A stretch of DNA of 64,000 nucleotides, taken from positions 124,001-188,000 of the forward strand of contig NZ_JAMYJR010000028.1 of assembly GCF_024137025.1 (NCBI RefSeq), read 5' to 3'. The notes under the pieces were generated by a model that saw only the letters and a program-made list of their open reading frames with translations, did no database searches and was not told the DNA's origin. The translations under genes were made by a program, and so were the position numbers. Numbering within the stretch: position 1 is the stretch's first letter; the number at the start of each line of letters is the position of its first letter. Below are positions 15,764 through 23,531 of this stretch, one piece after another. The stretch is from Paractinoplanes aksuensis (lineage in GTDB: Bacteria > Actinomycetota > Actinomycetes > Mycobacteriales > Micromonosporaceae).

Positions 15764-18405
15764 GAATCCCCCTGCTCGGATCGTGGCGGACGGCGCTGCG
15801 GATCGCCCGGCGCGAGAGCCGGCGTGCCCGGGGCCGGGCCGCGCTGGTCGTCGCCATGATCGCCGTGCCCGTGGCCGCGCTGGCCGGCACCGCCGTCTCG
15901 TACGACATGTTCACCCTGACCCCGGCCGAGCAGGCCACCCGGCAGTTGGGCGCGGCCGACGCGCTGCTCACCGTGCGCCTGGCCGGCCCGGTCGAGCAGG
16001 ACGCGATCGGTAGGAAGTGGCGCCCGGCCGGTGAGACGTCGCCCGGGCCGGCCCTGCGCACCGAACGCGAGATGCTGGCCCTGCTGCCCGAGGGCAGCCG
16101 GGTCGTCCCGGTCCGTTCCGGTGAGACCGAGTTCCGGACCGTGACCGGGGGCCTGGCCGGCGTCCGGACCCACGAGATGGATCTGGCCGATCCGATCCAC
16201 CGGGGAAGGGCCGTGCTGGTCGACGGCCGGGCCCCGCGCGGGCCGGGCGAGGTGGCCCTGTCCGCGGCGGCGCGGTCCCGCTTCGGCGACACCATCCGGT
16301 CGCTCGACGGCGCCCGGAGCTGGACCGCCGTCGGCACGGTCGAGTTCCCGGACGATCTGGGCGAGGTCGTGGTCCTCGCGCCCGGCCCGGCCGATCAGGG
16401 GGCGGCCCAGTGGCTGGCCGTCACGCCCGAGCCGGTCGACTGGGCCCAGGTCGGGCCGCTCAACCGGGACGGGCTGACCGTGACGTCGCGGGCCGTCCTG
16501 CTCGACCCGCCGCGGACCGAGCTCGACGAGCAGGAGGCCGAGGGCCTGAGCCTGGTCCGGATCGTCGTCGGCCTGGCCGTGCTCGAGATCGTGCTGCTGG
16601 CCGGCCCGGCGTTCGCCATCGGGGCCCGGCGGCGGCAACGCTCGCTGGCCCTGGTCGCGGCCAACGGTGGCAGCCGGGCCCACCTGCGCCGGATCGTGCT
16701 CGCCGACGGCCTCGTGCTCGGGGGCGCCGGCGCGGCCCTCGGCCTGCTGCTGGGGGTGGTGGTGGCTGTGCTGGCCCGTCCGCTGTCCGAGCAGATGCTG
16801 GTCGGCGCGCGGGCCGGCGGCTACCGGTTCGACCCGGCCACGCTGGCCGGGATCGCCGTGCTGGCCGTGGCCACCGGCCTGCTGGCGGCGGTCGTGCCGG
16901 CGTTCGCGGCCGCCCGCGCCGACGTGGTGACCGCCCTGGCCGGCCGGCGCGGCGCGGTGCGCTCCCGGCGTCGCTGGCTGGTCCTCGGCCTGCTGCTGGC
17001 CACGGCCGGGGCCGTCGTCGCCGGTCTGGCCGCCCGGCGCACCAGCGTGGAGCTGATCGTGGCCGGGCTGGCCGTCACCCAGATCGGTCTGGTGCTGTGC
17101 ACGCCCTCGCTGGTCGGGCTGGTCGCGCTGCTGGGCGGCCGCCTGCCCGCGGCCCCGCGGATCGCGTTGCGGGACACCGCGCGCAACCGGTCGGCGGCGG
17201 CCCCGGCCGTCTCCGCGGTCATGGCCGCGGTGGCCGGCACGGTCGCCATCGGTGTCTATCTGTCCAGTTCGGCCGGTCGGCAAGAGCTCAACTACCGAGC
17301 CTCCCTGCCGTACGGGCACATCAGTGTCACCTACGGGCCGGGCTCACCGGACCCGGTGCGGGCGGCCTTCGACCGGGCCCTGCCCGGCGCCCCGCTGACC
17401 GAGATCACGCAGACCGTCTGCGCCGGACCGGACCCCTCCACGGCGTGCCAGCTGATCCCGGTCCGCGCGCCCGCCCAGCGCTGCCCCGGCGAGGACAACC
17501 CGCCGCGGAGCCAGGACGAGATCGACGCTCTCATCGCCGACCCCCGCTGCGCGGCCGAGCACATCACGCAGGGTTCCGGATTCCCGGCCTTCTGGTCCGT
17601 CGTCGGCGGCCGGGACGCCGTGGTCGCCCTGACCGGGGCGACCGGCGCCGACCTCGAGCGGGCCGTCGACACCCTGGACCGGGGCGGCGCGGTCGTCTCC
17701 GATCCGTTCCTGCTCGACGACGACGGGCTGGTCACCGTGACGGTCAACCGGATCGAGCAGGCGAGGACCCCCGAGGAGTACCGGGTGCCTGGCTACCTGC
17801 TGGCGGCCGGTCCGTACGCCAGCGGCACCGTGCTCCCGCCGGTGCTGGCCCAGCGGGCCGGGTTCCCCACGGTCGCGGCTGGCCTGGTCGCCACCACCCC
17901 GGCCGAGCCCGGGACGGCGGCGCTCGACCGGCTCAACGCCGACCTGGCCGCGGCCGGGGCCGGGCGGGCGACGGTGGCGACCGGCCCGCCCGACGACAAC
18001 GACCCGATGCTCTACCTGCTCGCGCTCGCGTCCACGCTGATCACCCTGGGGGCGGCCGGGATCGCCACCGGCCTGGCCGCGGCCGACCGGCGGGCCGATC
18101 TGTCCACGCTGGCCGCGGTGGGGGCGGACCCGGGCGTACGGCGGAGGTTGTCCCTCAGCCAGGCCGGCGTGATCGCCGGGCTCGGCTCCGGGCTCGGGGT
18201 CGCGGCCGGTCTGCTGTCCGGCTTCGCCGTGCTGACCGCGATCAACGTGAGCCGGAGCGGCGAATGGCCCATGCCGACCCCGTTCCCGCTGACCGTGCCC
18301 GGGACGAATTTGCTCTTCGTGCTGATCGCCCCGCTGGTGGCCATGATCGGTGCGGGTCTGCTGACTCGAGCCGGTCTGCCCGTCGAACGCCGCACTATTT
18401 CTTGA
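15760..18405 (+). CDS. FtsX-like ABC transporter permease
   Basis: The 881-residue permease has two FtsX domains. An N-terminal helix (about 25-45) is followed by an extracytoplasmic domain, a bundle of helices around 260-410, further helices at about 420-500, a second outside domain with several Cys residues (CAGPDPSTACQL, RCPGEDN, DPRCAAE), and a last block of three helices near 750-880. Together with the upstream ATPase it forms a MacB/BceAB-like complex, probably for export of or resistance to a peptide or antibiotic, or for envelope-protein release. GTG start overlaps the ATPase stop. The substrate is unknown. Confidence 0.9.
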   Translation: MRIPLLGSWRTALRIARRESRRARGRAALVVAMIAVPVAALAGTAVSYDMFTLTPAEQATRQLGAADALLTVRLAGPVEQDAIGRKWRPAGETSPGPALRTEREMLALLPEGSRVVPVRSGETEFRTVTGGLAGVRTHEMDLADPIHRGRAVLVDGRAPRGPGEVALSAAARSRFGDTIRSLDGARSWTAVGTVEFPDDLGEVVVLAPGPADQGAAQWLAVTPEPVDWAQVGPLNRDGLTVTSRAVLLDPPRTELDEQEAEGLSLVRIVVGLAVLEIVLLAGPAFAIGARRRQRSLALVAANGGSRAHLRRIVLADGLVLGGAGAALGLLLGVVVAVLARPLSEQMLVGARAGGYRFDPATLAGIAVLAVATGLLAAVVPAFAAARADVVTALAGRRGAVRSRRRWLVLGLLLATAGAVVAGLAARRTSVELIVAGLAVTQIGLVLCTPSLVGLVALLGGRLPAAPRIALRDTARNRSAAAPAVSAVMAAVAGTVAIGVYLSSSAGRQELNYRASLPYGHISVTYGPGSPDPVRAAFDRALPGAPLTEITQTVCAGPDPSTACQLIPVRAPAQRCPGEDNPPRSQDEIDALIADPRCAAEHITQGSGFPAFWSVVGGRDAVVALTGATGADLERAVDTLDRGGAVVSDPFLLDDDGLVTVTVNRIEQARTPEEYRVPGYLLAAGPYASGTVLPPVLAQRAGFPTVAAGLVATTPAEPGTAALDRLNADLAAAGAGRATVATGPPDDNDPMLYLLALASTLITLGAAGIATGLAAADRRADLSTLAAVGADPGVRRRLSLSQAGVIAGLGSGLGVAAGLLSGFAVLTAINVSRSGEWPMPTPFPLTVPGTNLLFVLIAPLVAMIGAGLLTRAGLPVERRTIS

Positions 18406-18570
18406 TTCACTTCTCGCTTTGTATTGCCGTTCTGCGACGTATTCCTTTGTGCGGCAAACGGGGGTCGGCCACGGGGTGGCGGGGCGGGGTCGAGGTGTCT
18501 ACGGTCTGGGCAAGTTTCAGGCCTGTCGAGACAATCGGCCGTGGCCAGGCGTCTCACGGGGGAGGTGGGC

Positions 18571-20346
18571 GTGCGGTATCGGATCCTTGGTCCGCTGCTG
18601 GTGGAGCACGAGGGACAGACGCGGCCGGTGACCGGGGGCAAGGTCCGCACCCTGCTGGCCGCGCTGCTGCTGCACGCGAACCAGCAGCTGTCGGTGGCCC
18701 AGCTGGCGCAGCGGATGTGGCCCGGTGAGGCCCCGCACTCGCTGCGCCGGGTCGTGCAGACCAACATCGTGCGGCTGCGGCACGAGCTGCCCTGGCCCAA
18801 CTCGGTCATCACCGGCCCGGCCGGGTACTCGCTGTTCGTCGAACCCGGCGAGCTCGACCTGCACGAGTTCGACCGGCTGGTGGCCGCGGCCGGCGACGCT
18901 GCCGGGCTCGACGCCCAGTCCCGGCTGCTGCGTGAGGCGCTCGGGCTGTGGCGGGGCCCGGCCTGCGCCGACGTCGCGTCGCCGTGGCTGCACGAGATGG
19001 ACCTGCCCGCGATCGACGAGCGCCGGCTGCTCGCGCTGGAGCGGCGGATCGAGGTCGACCTGCTGCTGCACCACACCGAAGACCTCGTGCCCGAGCTGCG
19101 GCGGCTCACCGTCGAGCACCCGTTCCGGGAGAGGTTCTGGGTGCAGCTCATGGCCGGTCTGTTCCGGCAGGGGCGCCAGGCCGAGGCGCTCAGCGCGTAC
19201 CACTCGGTGTCACGCCGGTTCATCGACGAGCTCGGCGTCGAGCCGGGGGCCGAGCTGCGCGAGGTCCACCAGCAGATCCTGCGCGGCTCCGGCCTGCATC
19301 CCCTGCTGGTCGAGGGGGCGGCCCCGGTGCAGGTCATGACGGCCGGGCCCGAGGTCGCGCCGCAGACGCTGCCGGCCGGGGCGATGCACTTCGTCGGCCG
19401 GGCCGAGGAGTTCGCCACCCTCGACTGGCACCGCGACGAGGCGGCGGCGGTGGTCGTGCTGGACGGGCCGGCCGGCATCGGCAAGTCGGCCCTGGCCCTG
19501 CGGTGGCTGCACGACAACGCGATCGACTACCCCGACGGCCGGCTCTATCTCGACCTCCGGGGGTACGCCGACGAGCCGCCCCTCGACCCGGCCGACGCGC
19601 TGGCCGTGCTGCTCGAGGGCCTCGGCGCCGCCGTGCCCACCGGTCTCACGGCCCGGGCCCAGCTCTTCCGTACGTTGACCGCGGGCCGCCGGCTGGCCGT
19701 GCTGCTCGACAACGCGCTCGACGCCGACCAGGTGCGCCCGCTGCTGCCCGGTCCCGAGGCCACGGCCGTGATCACCAGCCGCAATCAGCTGCGGGGCCTG
19801 GTCGTGCACGACGGCGCGGTGCGGCTGACCGTGCCCCGGCTCGAACCGGCCGAGGCGTCGTCGCTGCTCGGGCTCAACCCGCGGTCGGAAGAGGCGGCCC
19901 GGCTGGCCGAGCTGTGCGACCGTACGCCCCTGGCGCTGCGCATCCTGGCCGAGCGGATGGCCCGGCTGCCGCACGTGTCACCGTCGTCGTGGCTGGCCCA
20001 ATTGCTCGACGAGTCCGACCGGCTGGCCGCGCTCGACGCGGGCGACGGCGCCACCGGGTCGCTGCCGCGGTCGCTGTCGTGGTCGTTCCGGCGGCTCGAG
20101 CCCGAGGCGGCCGAACTCGTCCGCCAGATCGCGGTGCACTCGGCCAAGGCGTTCACGACCGGGCAGGCGGCCGAGGTGGCCCTGCTGCCCGTGCCGGTCG
20201 TCCGGCGGCATCTCGACCGGCTCGTCGGGGTCCATCTGGTCGAGCAACTCAACCATGACCGCTTCCGGGTGAGCCCGCTGGCCGGGCTCTACGGCCGGCA
20301 CGGCGCGGCTTCACTTCGGCTTCAACGAGGTTTCACGGCGGGGTAA
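18571..20346 (+). CDS. SARP-family activator with BTAD and NB-ARC domains, no TPR
   Basis: This 591-residue regulator has an OmpR-like winged helix at about 1-95 (VRYRILGPLLVEHEGQ, GGKVRTLLAALLLHANQQLSVAQLAQRMWPG), a BTAD helical domain at about 100-250 (ERRLLALERRIEVDLLLHH, RFIDELGVEPGAELREVHQQIL), and an NB-ARC ATPase with P-loop GPAGIGKSAL. The TPR array of AfsR-type proteins is absent and the ORF ends just after the ATPase module. GTG 18571 follows GGGGGAGG by 5 nt. SARPs activate natural-product genes by binding heptamers repeated every 11 bp. Such a box overlaps the last codons of this gene, ahead of the PhyH gene, which is the probable target. Confidence 0.88.
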   Translation: MRYRILGPLLVEHEGQTRPVTGGKVRTLLAALLLHANQQLSVAQLAQRMWPGEAPHSLRRVVQTNIVRLRHELPWPNSVITGPAGYSLFVEPGELDLHEFDRLVAAAGDAAGLDAQSRLLREALGLWRGPACADVASPWLHEMDLPAIDERRLLALERRIEVDLLLHHTEDLVPELRRLTVEHPFRERFWVQLMAGLFRQGRQAEALSAYHSVSRRFIDELGVEPGAELREVHQQILRGSGLHPLLVEGAAPVQVMTAGPEVAPQTLPAGAMHFVGRAEEFATLDWHRDEAAAVVVLDGPAGIGKSALALRWLHDNAIDYPDGRLYLDLRGYADEPPLDPADALAVLLEGLGAAVPTGLTARAQLFRTLTAGRRLAVLLDNALDADQVRPLLPGPEATAVITSRNQLRGLVVHDGAVRLTVPRLEPAEASSLLGLNPRSEEAARLAELCDRTPLALRILAERMARLPHVSPSSWLAQLLDESDRLAALDAGDGATGSLPRSLSWSFRRLEPEAAELVRQIAVHSAKAFTTGQAAEVALLPVPVVRRHLDRLVGVHLVEQLNHDRFRVSPLAGLYGRHGAASLRLQRGFTAG

Positions 20347-20349
20347 CCG
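20307..20349 (+). promoter_or_regulatory. SARP box (three heptamers at 11-bp spacing) with -10
   Basis: GGCTTCA (20307), GGCTTCA (20318) and GGTTTCA (20329) repeat with exact 11-bp periodicity. Eight bases after the last heptamer comes TAACCG (20344-20349), the position where SARP-activated promoters have the -10 element. The TAA of the SARP stop codon is its first three bases. The promoter would read into the PhyH gene, leaving a leader of about 125 nt. Confidence 0.7.
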
Positions 20350-20478
20350 CCAGAATCCCGGGCCCCAGCCGTTGTGCCCGGGACGGCGGGGCCAGAAGCT
20401 TCACTGCGTGCAACGGGGGAGCCGAATCCGGCTTCGTTGCCTACGTGAAAACATGGCGAGCAATCGGGTGAGGAAACA

Positions 20479-21336
20479 ATGGCAAAAGATCTAGCTGTCG
20501 ACGTGAATGCGTTCTGGGAGAACGGTTACCAGATCATCCGCAACGTCTACTCGCGCGACGAGATCAAGGCTTTCCGGGAAGCGGCCTTCGCCTCGCGCGG
20601 CCGGGGCCCGGGCGACCTGCTGTCCAACCCGAAGATGCGAAGCACGCTGGTCGACGGCCGTTTCGTCAGCGTCGCCAGGCAGCTCCTGGGCAGCGACGAG
20701 ATCTGGTACTCGGGCGACAGCTCGTACACGATCAATTCCGGCCAGCGCGGTTTCCACAAGGACAACGTGGACCGCAAGGACGGCAAGGGGCCGGACTGGA
20801 ACGGCCGCTACACGCTGCTGCGGTTCGGGATCTATCTGCAGGACCACTGGTCGCACACGGGCGGTTTGAACCTGCGTGCGAAATCGCACAATACGGCCGA
20901 CCACGCGTTCGGAAAGAATGTCTACGTCCGCAGCCGCGTCGGTGATCTCGCGGTGTGGAGCATGCGCACCACGCACAGCGGCAACGGCGTTCTCTACAAA
21001 TTCCCCAAGTGGGTCCACCCGGAGCCCAAGGACATCCCGAACATCCCGAAGTGGCGCATCGCCAAGGCCGACGGCGACCGGCTCGCGGTCTTCGCCGCGC
21101 TCGGCCTCGACGACGCCCACCACGACCGCTACGTCGAGTACATGAAGACCCGCACCTACATGGTCAACTCGTTCCGGGCCTCGAAGTACGACGACGAGAC
21201 CCTGCTCGAGGCCAAGAACGCCGGCCTCAACATCCGGCGCGTGGCGGACGAGATCGAGGGCGACGACACCGTCGGCCAGAACGCCAACTGGGAGCCGATC
21301 CCGTACGAGGTCGGCGCCGCGAAGCGCACCAGCTGA
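20479..21336 (+). CDS. Phytanoyl-CoA dioxygenase (PhyH) family Fe(II)/2-oxoglutarate oxygenase
   Basis: The 285-residue enzyme has the PhyH double-stranded beta-helix: iron ligands H93 and D95 in FHKDN, distal H166 in TTHSGNG, and R133 in NLRAKSHN as a possible 2-oxoglutarate contact. PhyH enzymes hydroxylate or halogenate varied small molecules, often tailoring natural products. It is the only gene between a SARP box and a strong terminator, so it is probably a monocistronic SARP target. Insertions around 95-110 (DRKDGKGPDWNGR) may shape the pocket. The substrate is unknown. Confidence 0.85.
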   Translation: MAKDLAVDVNAFWENGYQIIRNVYSRDEIKAFREAAFASRGRGPGDLLSNPKMRSTLVDGRFVSVARQLLGSDEIWYSGDSSYTINSGQRGFHKDNVDRKDGKGPDWNGRYTLLRFGIYLQDHWSHTGGLNLRAKSHNTADHAFGKNVYVRSRVGDLAVWSMRTTHSGNGVLYKFPKWVHPEPKDIPNIPKWRIAKADGDRLAVFAALGLDDAHHDRYVEYMKTRTYMVNSFRASKYDDETLLEAKNAGLNIRRVADEIEGDDTVGQNANWEPIPYEVGAAKRTS

Positions 21337-21344
21337 TCCGCCGG

Positions 21345-21372
21345 AGTGTCCGGGGCCCACGCCCCGGACACT
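21345..21372 (+). terminator. Perfect 12-bp hairpin terminator after phyH-like gene
   Basis: AGTGTCCGGGGC and GCCCCGGACACT pair exactly around the loop CCAC and are followed by TTTCG. The hairpin begins 8 bp after the stop codon. Confidence 0.88.
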
Positions 21373-21451
21373 TTCGCGTCTCTGTCAGCTAACTGTCGAC
21401 CGGCGGCGACTGACATTGCCGGCTCGAGGGGCCCTCCTAGCGTCGCTCGCC

Positions 21452-21805
21452 GTGAGCACGGCAATGATCTTGATCAGTGGTCTCGCCTGGACGATCACCT
21501 ACCTCGCCCTGATCTACCGGGGCTTCCGCGACCGCACGTTCGGCATGCCGCTGGTCGCCCTGGCCCTGAACCTGGCCTGGGAGTTCGTCTTCACGTTCGT
21601 CCACCCACCGGACGAGACGCACATCCTGATCGTGAACGGCGTCTGGCTCCTGTTCGACCTCATCTACTGCGCCGCCATCCACCACCAACTACGCCGCGAC
21701 GGCCACAACCCGTACCGCCGGATCCAGGCCCGAGCGGACACCGCACCGACCTCCCGGCCGCGATCAGCGGGGAGCGCGGGGTCGGGGGTTTTCTTCTCAG
21801 GGTGA
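21452..21805 (+). pseudogene. Truncated membrane terpene cyclase-like gene (Pyr4/PaxB type)
   Basis: The frame starts at GTG 21452, 8 bp after a -10-like TAGCGT. Its first 95 residues match the front half of Pyr4/PaxB-type integral-membrane terpene cyclases: YLALIYRGFRDRTFGMPLVAL, then the NLAWEFVF motif with the glutamate thought to be catalytic in this family, then a third helix VNGVWLLFDLIY. Family members have about seven helices and 220-240 residues. Here the homology ends at 21760, exactly where repeat copy A starts, and the frame runs only 15 more codons into the repeat. The back half, with the second catalytic acid, is missing. Family recognition is by eye. Confidence 0.6.
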
Positions 21806-22046
21806 GTTCTGGCTTGGGTGATCTCCGGGCGACGGCAGTCGCAGCTCATCGTGAGGAGGGGGAGGGCGCAAGCGTTCTTTGCTTGCGCCCTCCCCCTCCT
21901 TGCGATTCGCTCTTGACGCCGTTGCCCGGAGATCACCCAAGCCCACCTGCCGTAACCATCGCCAGAGTGCATCTCCAGCGATGGCTGGGGGTCTGGGGGC
22001 GAAGTCCCCAGGATCTTCACCCCCCGTCGCGAGGGCATCAGGGGCC
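21761..22046. repeat. Interspersed repeat, copy A (with inserted foldback)
   Basis: The copy begins CGATCAGCGGGGAG and ends CATCAGGGGCC. It shares both ends and a central block, CCATCGCCAGAGTGC onward (about 21956-22046), with copy B at 22688-22840 in the same orientation. The central block contains two short hairpins, CCATCGC/GCGATGG and TGGGG/CCCCA. Copy A differs from B mainly by extra DNA that carries a 129-bp foldback. Confidence 0.85.
21813..21941. repeat. 129-bp nested foldback inside repeat copy A
   Basis: The outer arms are a perfect 18-bp inverted repeat, CTTGGGTGATCTCCGGGC at 21813-21830 and its complement at 21924-21941. Inside, a second perfect 20-bp inverted repeat (21854-21873 and 21881-21900, purine-rich arm starting AGGAGGGGGAGGG) surrounds a 7-nt loop. 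The flanks between them also pair partly. The structure resembles a small foldback or MITE-like insertion. Confidence 0.85.
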
Positions 22047-22107
22047 CGGCGGCACGGACGTCAGGTCGCGGTCAGGGGAATCTCGGCCCGGCGCAGAATG
22101 GACGACC

Positions 22108-22662
22108 ATGACAGTTCGTCTGAGTGTGCCGGGAGAAGGAACTTCGACTGCCTTGCTGCTGCGGCCCTGGCGACGGGACGACATCAAGAACCTCGTCGCG
22201 GCCCATCAGGATGAGCTGCTGCGCCGCACCTTGACCACCCCTCTGACGGACGAGCCGCAGGCCCAGGAATGGTTGAAGGCGCAAGCCGCGGGATGGGTCG
22301 AAGCGACACGGTTCAGCTTCGCCGTGGTTTCCAACGCCGATGATCAATTTCTACTCGGGTACGTCGTGGTGAAGGTCGAGACGGCTGGGGTGGCGCAGGT
22401 CGGCTATTGGACCGCCGCGCACGCTCGAGGAACCGGAGTCGCCCCTCGCGCCTTGGCCACCGCCTCCCGTTGGGCGTTGGAGACACAGAAGATGGTGTCG
22501 CTGAGCCGTCTGGAGCTGTTCCACGCGATCGACAACTCAGCGTCCTGCCGGGTGGCCAACAAGTGTGGGTACGCCTTGCGGGAGGTGCTCACGCCCGCCC
22601 CTCCGGCCTTCCCCAGCATGGGACATCGGCACGTCCGCGTCCCTTCCCGTCAGTCGCCCTGA
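22108..22662 (+). CDS. GNAT family N-acetyltransferase (RimJ/RimL type)
   Basis: This 184-residue acetyltransferase begins with the usual LLLRPWRRDDI strand-helix. It has the acetyl-CoA-binding region VGYWTAAHARGTGVAPRALATASRWAL, where R-G-x-G-V-A replaces the consensus Q/R-x-x-G-x-G/A, and then LELFHAIDNSASCRVANKCGY, a RimL-like C-terminal phrase. Likely targets are protein N-termini or a small amine. The gene lies between two direct copies of an interspersed repeat that truncates genes on both outer sides, so it may have been carried or fixed by that element. A hairpin follows its stop. Confidence 0.85.
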   Translation: MTVRLSVPGEGTSTALLLRPWRRDDIKNLVAAHQDELLRRTLTTPLTDEPQAQEWLKAQAAGWVEATRFSFAVVSNADDQFLLGYVVVKVETAGVAQVGYWTAAHARGTGVAPRALATASRWALETQKMVSLSRLELFHAIDNSASCRVANKCGYALREVLTPAPPAFPSMGHRHVRVPSRQSP

Positions 22663-22684
22663 CCGTCGGGGCCAGCCCCGGTCA
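22660..22684 (+). terminator. Short hairpin at the GNAT stop codon
   Basis: TGACC-gtc-GGGGC pairs with GCCCC-GGTCA around CA. It starts inside the GNAT stop codon and could end that transcript just before repeat copy B. Confidence 0.5.
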
Positions 22685-22687
22685 CCG

Positions 22688-22840
22688 CGATCAGCGGGGA
22701 GGGCGGCGTCGGGGGTCGGGGGTCTTCTTCTCAGCCAAGCCCTCGCCGCAGCCATCGCCAGAGTGCATCTCCAGCGATGGCTGGGGGTTGGGGGCGAAGT
22801 CCCCAGGATCTTCACCCCCATCGCGAGCGCATCAGGGGCC
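22688..22840. repeat. Interspersed repeat, copy B
   Basis: This 153-bp direct copy of the repeat at 21761-22046 lacks the foldback. CTTCTCAG is joined directly to CCAAGCCC, the end of the right foldback arm, and from CCATCGCCAGAGTGC onward the copies are almost identical. A TetR C-terminal coding region begins at its right edge. Confidence 0.85.
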
Positions 22841-23289
22841 GCAGCGGAGGTGACGACCCGGCCTTCGAGACCTACCTCGCTGCGAACGGCGCGCCGGGGG
22901 CCTGTCACATCGCGGTGGGCCGGGTCGTCCTTGGGGGCATGATCGAAGGGCAGGTGGATCGGCGGGTTCGGCGGAGCCTGCTCATCGAGGCCTTCACGCA
23001 GTGGCGCCGGCACTCGGACTGCCTGCAGCTGGTCATGCGTCTGGAGAACCAGGATCAGGTGATGGACCGCATCCGGCTGCACGTCGGCGATGTGATGACC
23101 ATGTTCGCCCGCTACGGGCGGGAGGACGTCGGGAACCCGCCGCTGCTCGGCTACGTCGTCGACTATCACAGTGGCGGCCTGTTCCGGCTGCTCAAGTCGT
23201 GGCTCGACGACGGCTGCGTGGTTCCGGCCGAGGCGATGGCCGACCTCGTGTACGACCTGTCCATGCCGTCCGGCCGGAACCAGGGCCGC
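22841..23289 (+). pseudogene. TetR regulator remnant (C-terminal domain only)
   Basis: About 145 codons without a native start encode the ligand/dimer domain of a TetR-type regulator: FETYLAANGAP, LLIEAFTQWRRHSDCLQLVMRL, and the closing helices LLGYVVDYHSGGLFRLLKSWLDDG followed by AEAMADLVYDLSMP. The DNA-binding helix-turn-helix is absent and the frame is fused upstream to repeat copy B. Downstream the frame continues on the opposite strand of another gene without a proper end. Decay caused by the repeat is the simplest reading. Confidence 0.65.
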
Positions 23290-23475
23290 TCAGCCGCTGC
23301 GGCGGTTGCCGTACTGGCGGGGGCTCTGCACCGAGCCCTGACCGGCCGGGGGCCGGCCCTTGGCGAAGACGCCGGGCTTCGACGTGCTCTTGCCCTTGGC
23401 CCGCCGGGCGGCCCGGTTGGTGAAGACCTCGGTTTCTTCGTCCGGGGTGTCGGGACTGGCGGTGGATTCGGTCAT
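23290..23475 (-). CDS. Small conserved-type basic protein
   Basis: The 61-residue protein has an acidic front (TESTASPDTPDEETEVF) and a basic Gly/Arg-rich back (NRAARRAKGKS, GRPPAGQGSVQSPRQYGNRRSG). It looks disordered and possibly nucleic-acid binding. I recall small actinobacterial proteins with the NRAxRRAxGK phrase, but no function is known to me. The start is well supported: AGGAG lies 7 nt before the ATG at 23475. Its 3' end abuts the TetR remnant. Confidence 0.65.
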   Translation of the reverse strand: MTESTASPDTPDEETEVFTNRAARRAKGKSTSKPGVFAKGRPPAGQGSVQSPRQYGNRRSG

Positions 23476-23531
23476 CACATATCTCCTGACGTGTGGCCCG
23501 CGATCACGCTATCGCAGCCGTGCGCCGGTCC

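Noticed and set aside
22660..22684. Repeat-edge hairpin as part of the mobile repeat
   Set aside because: It lies before the shared sequence begins at 22688 and has no counterpart next to copy A, so it is treated as a GNAT terminator.
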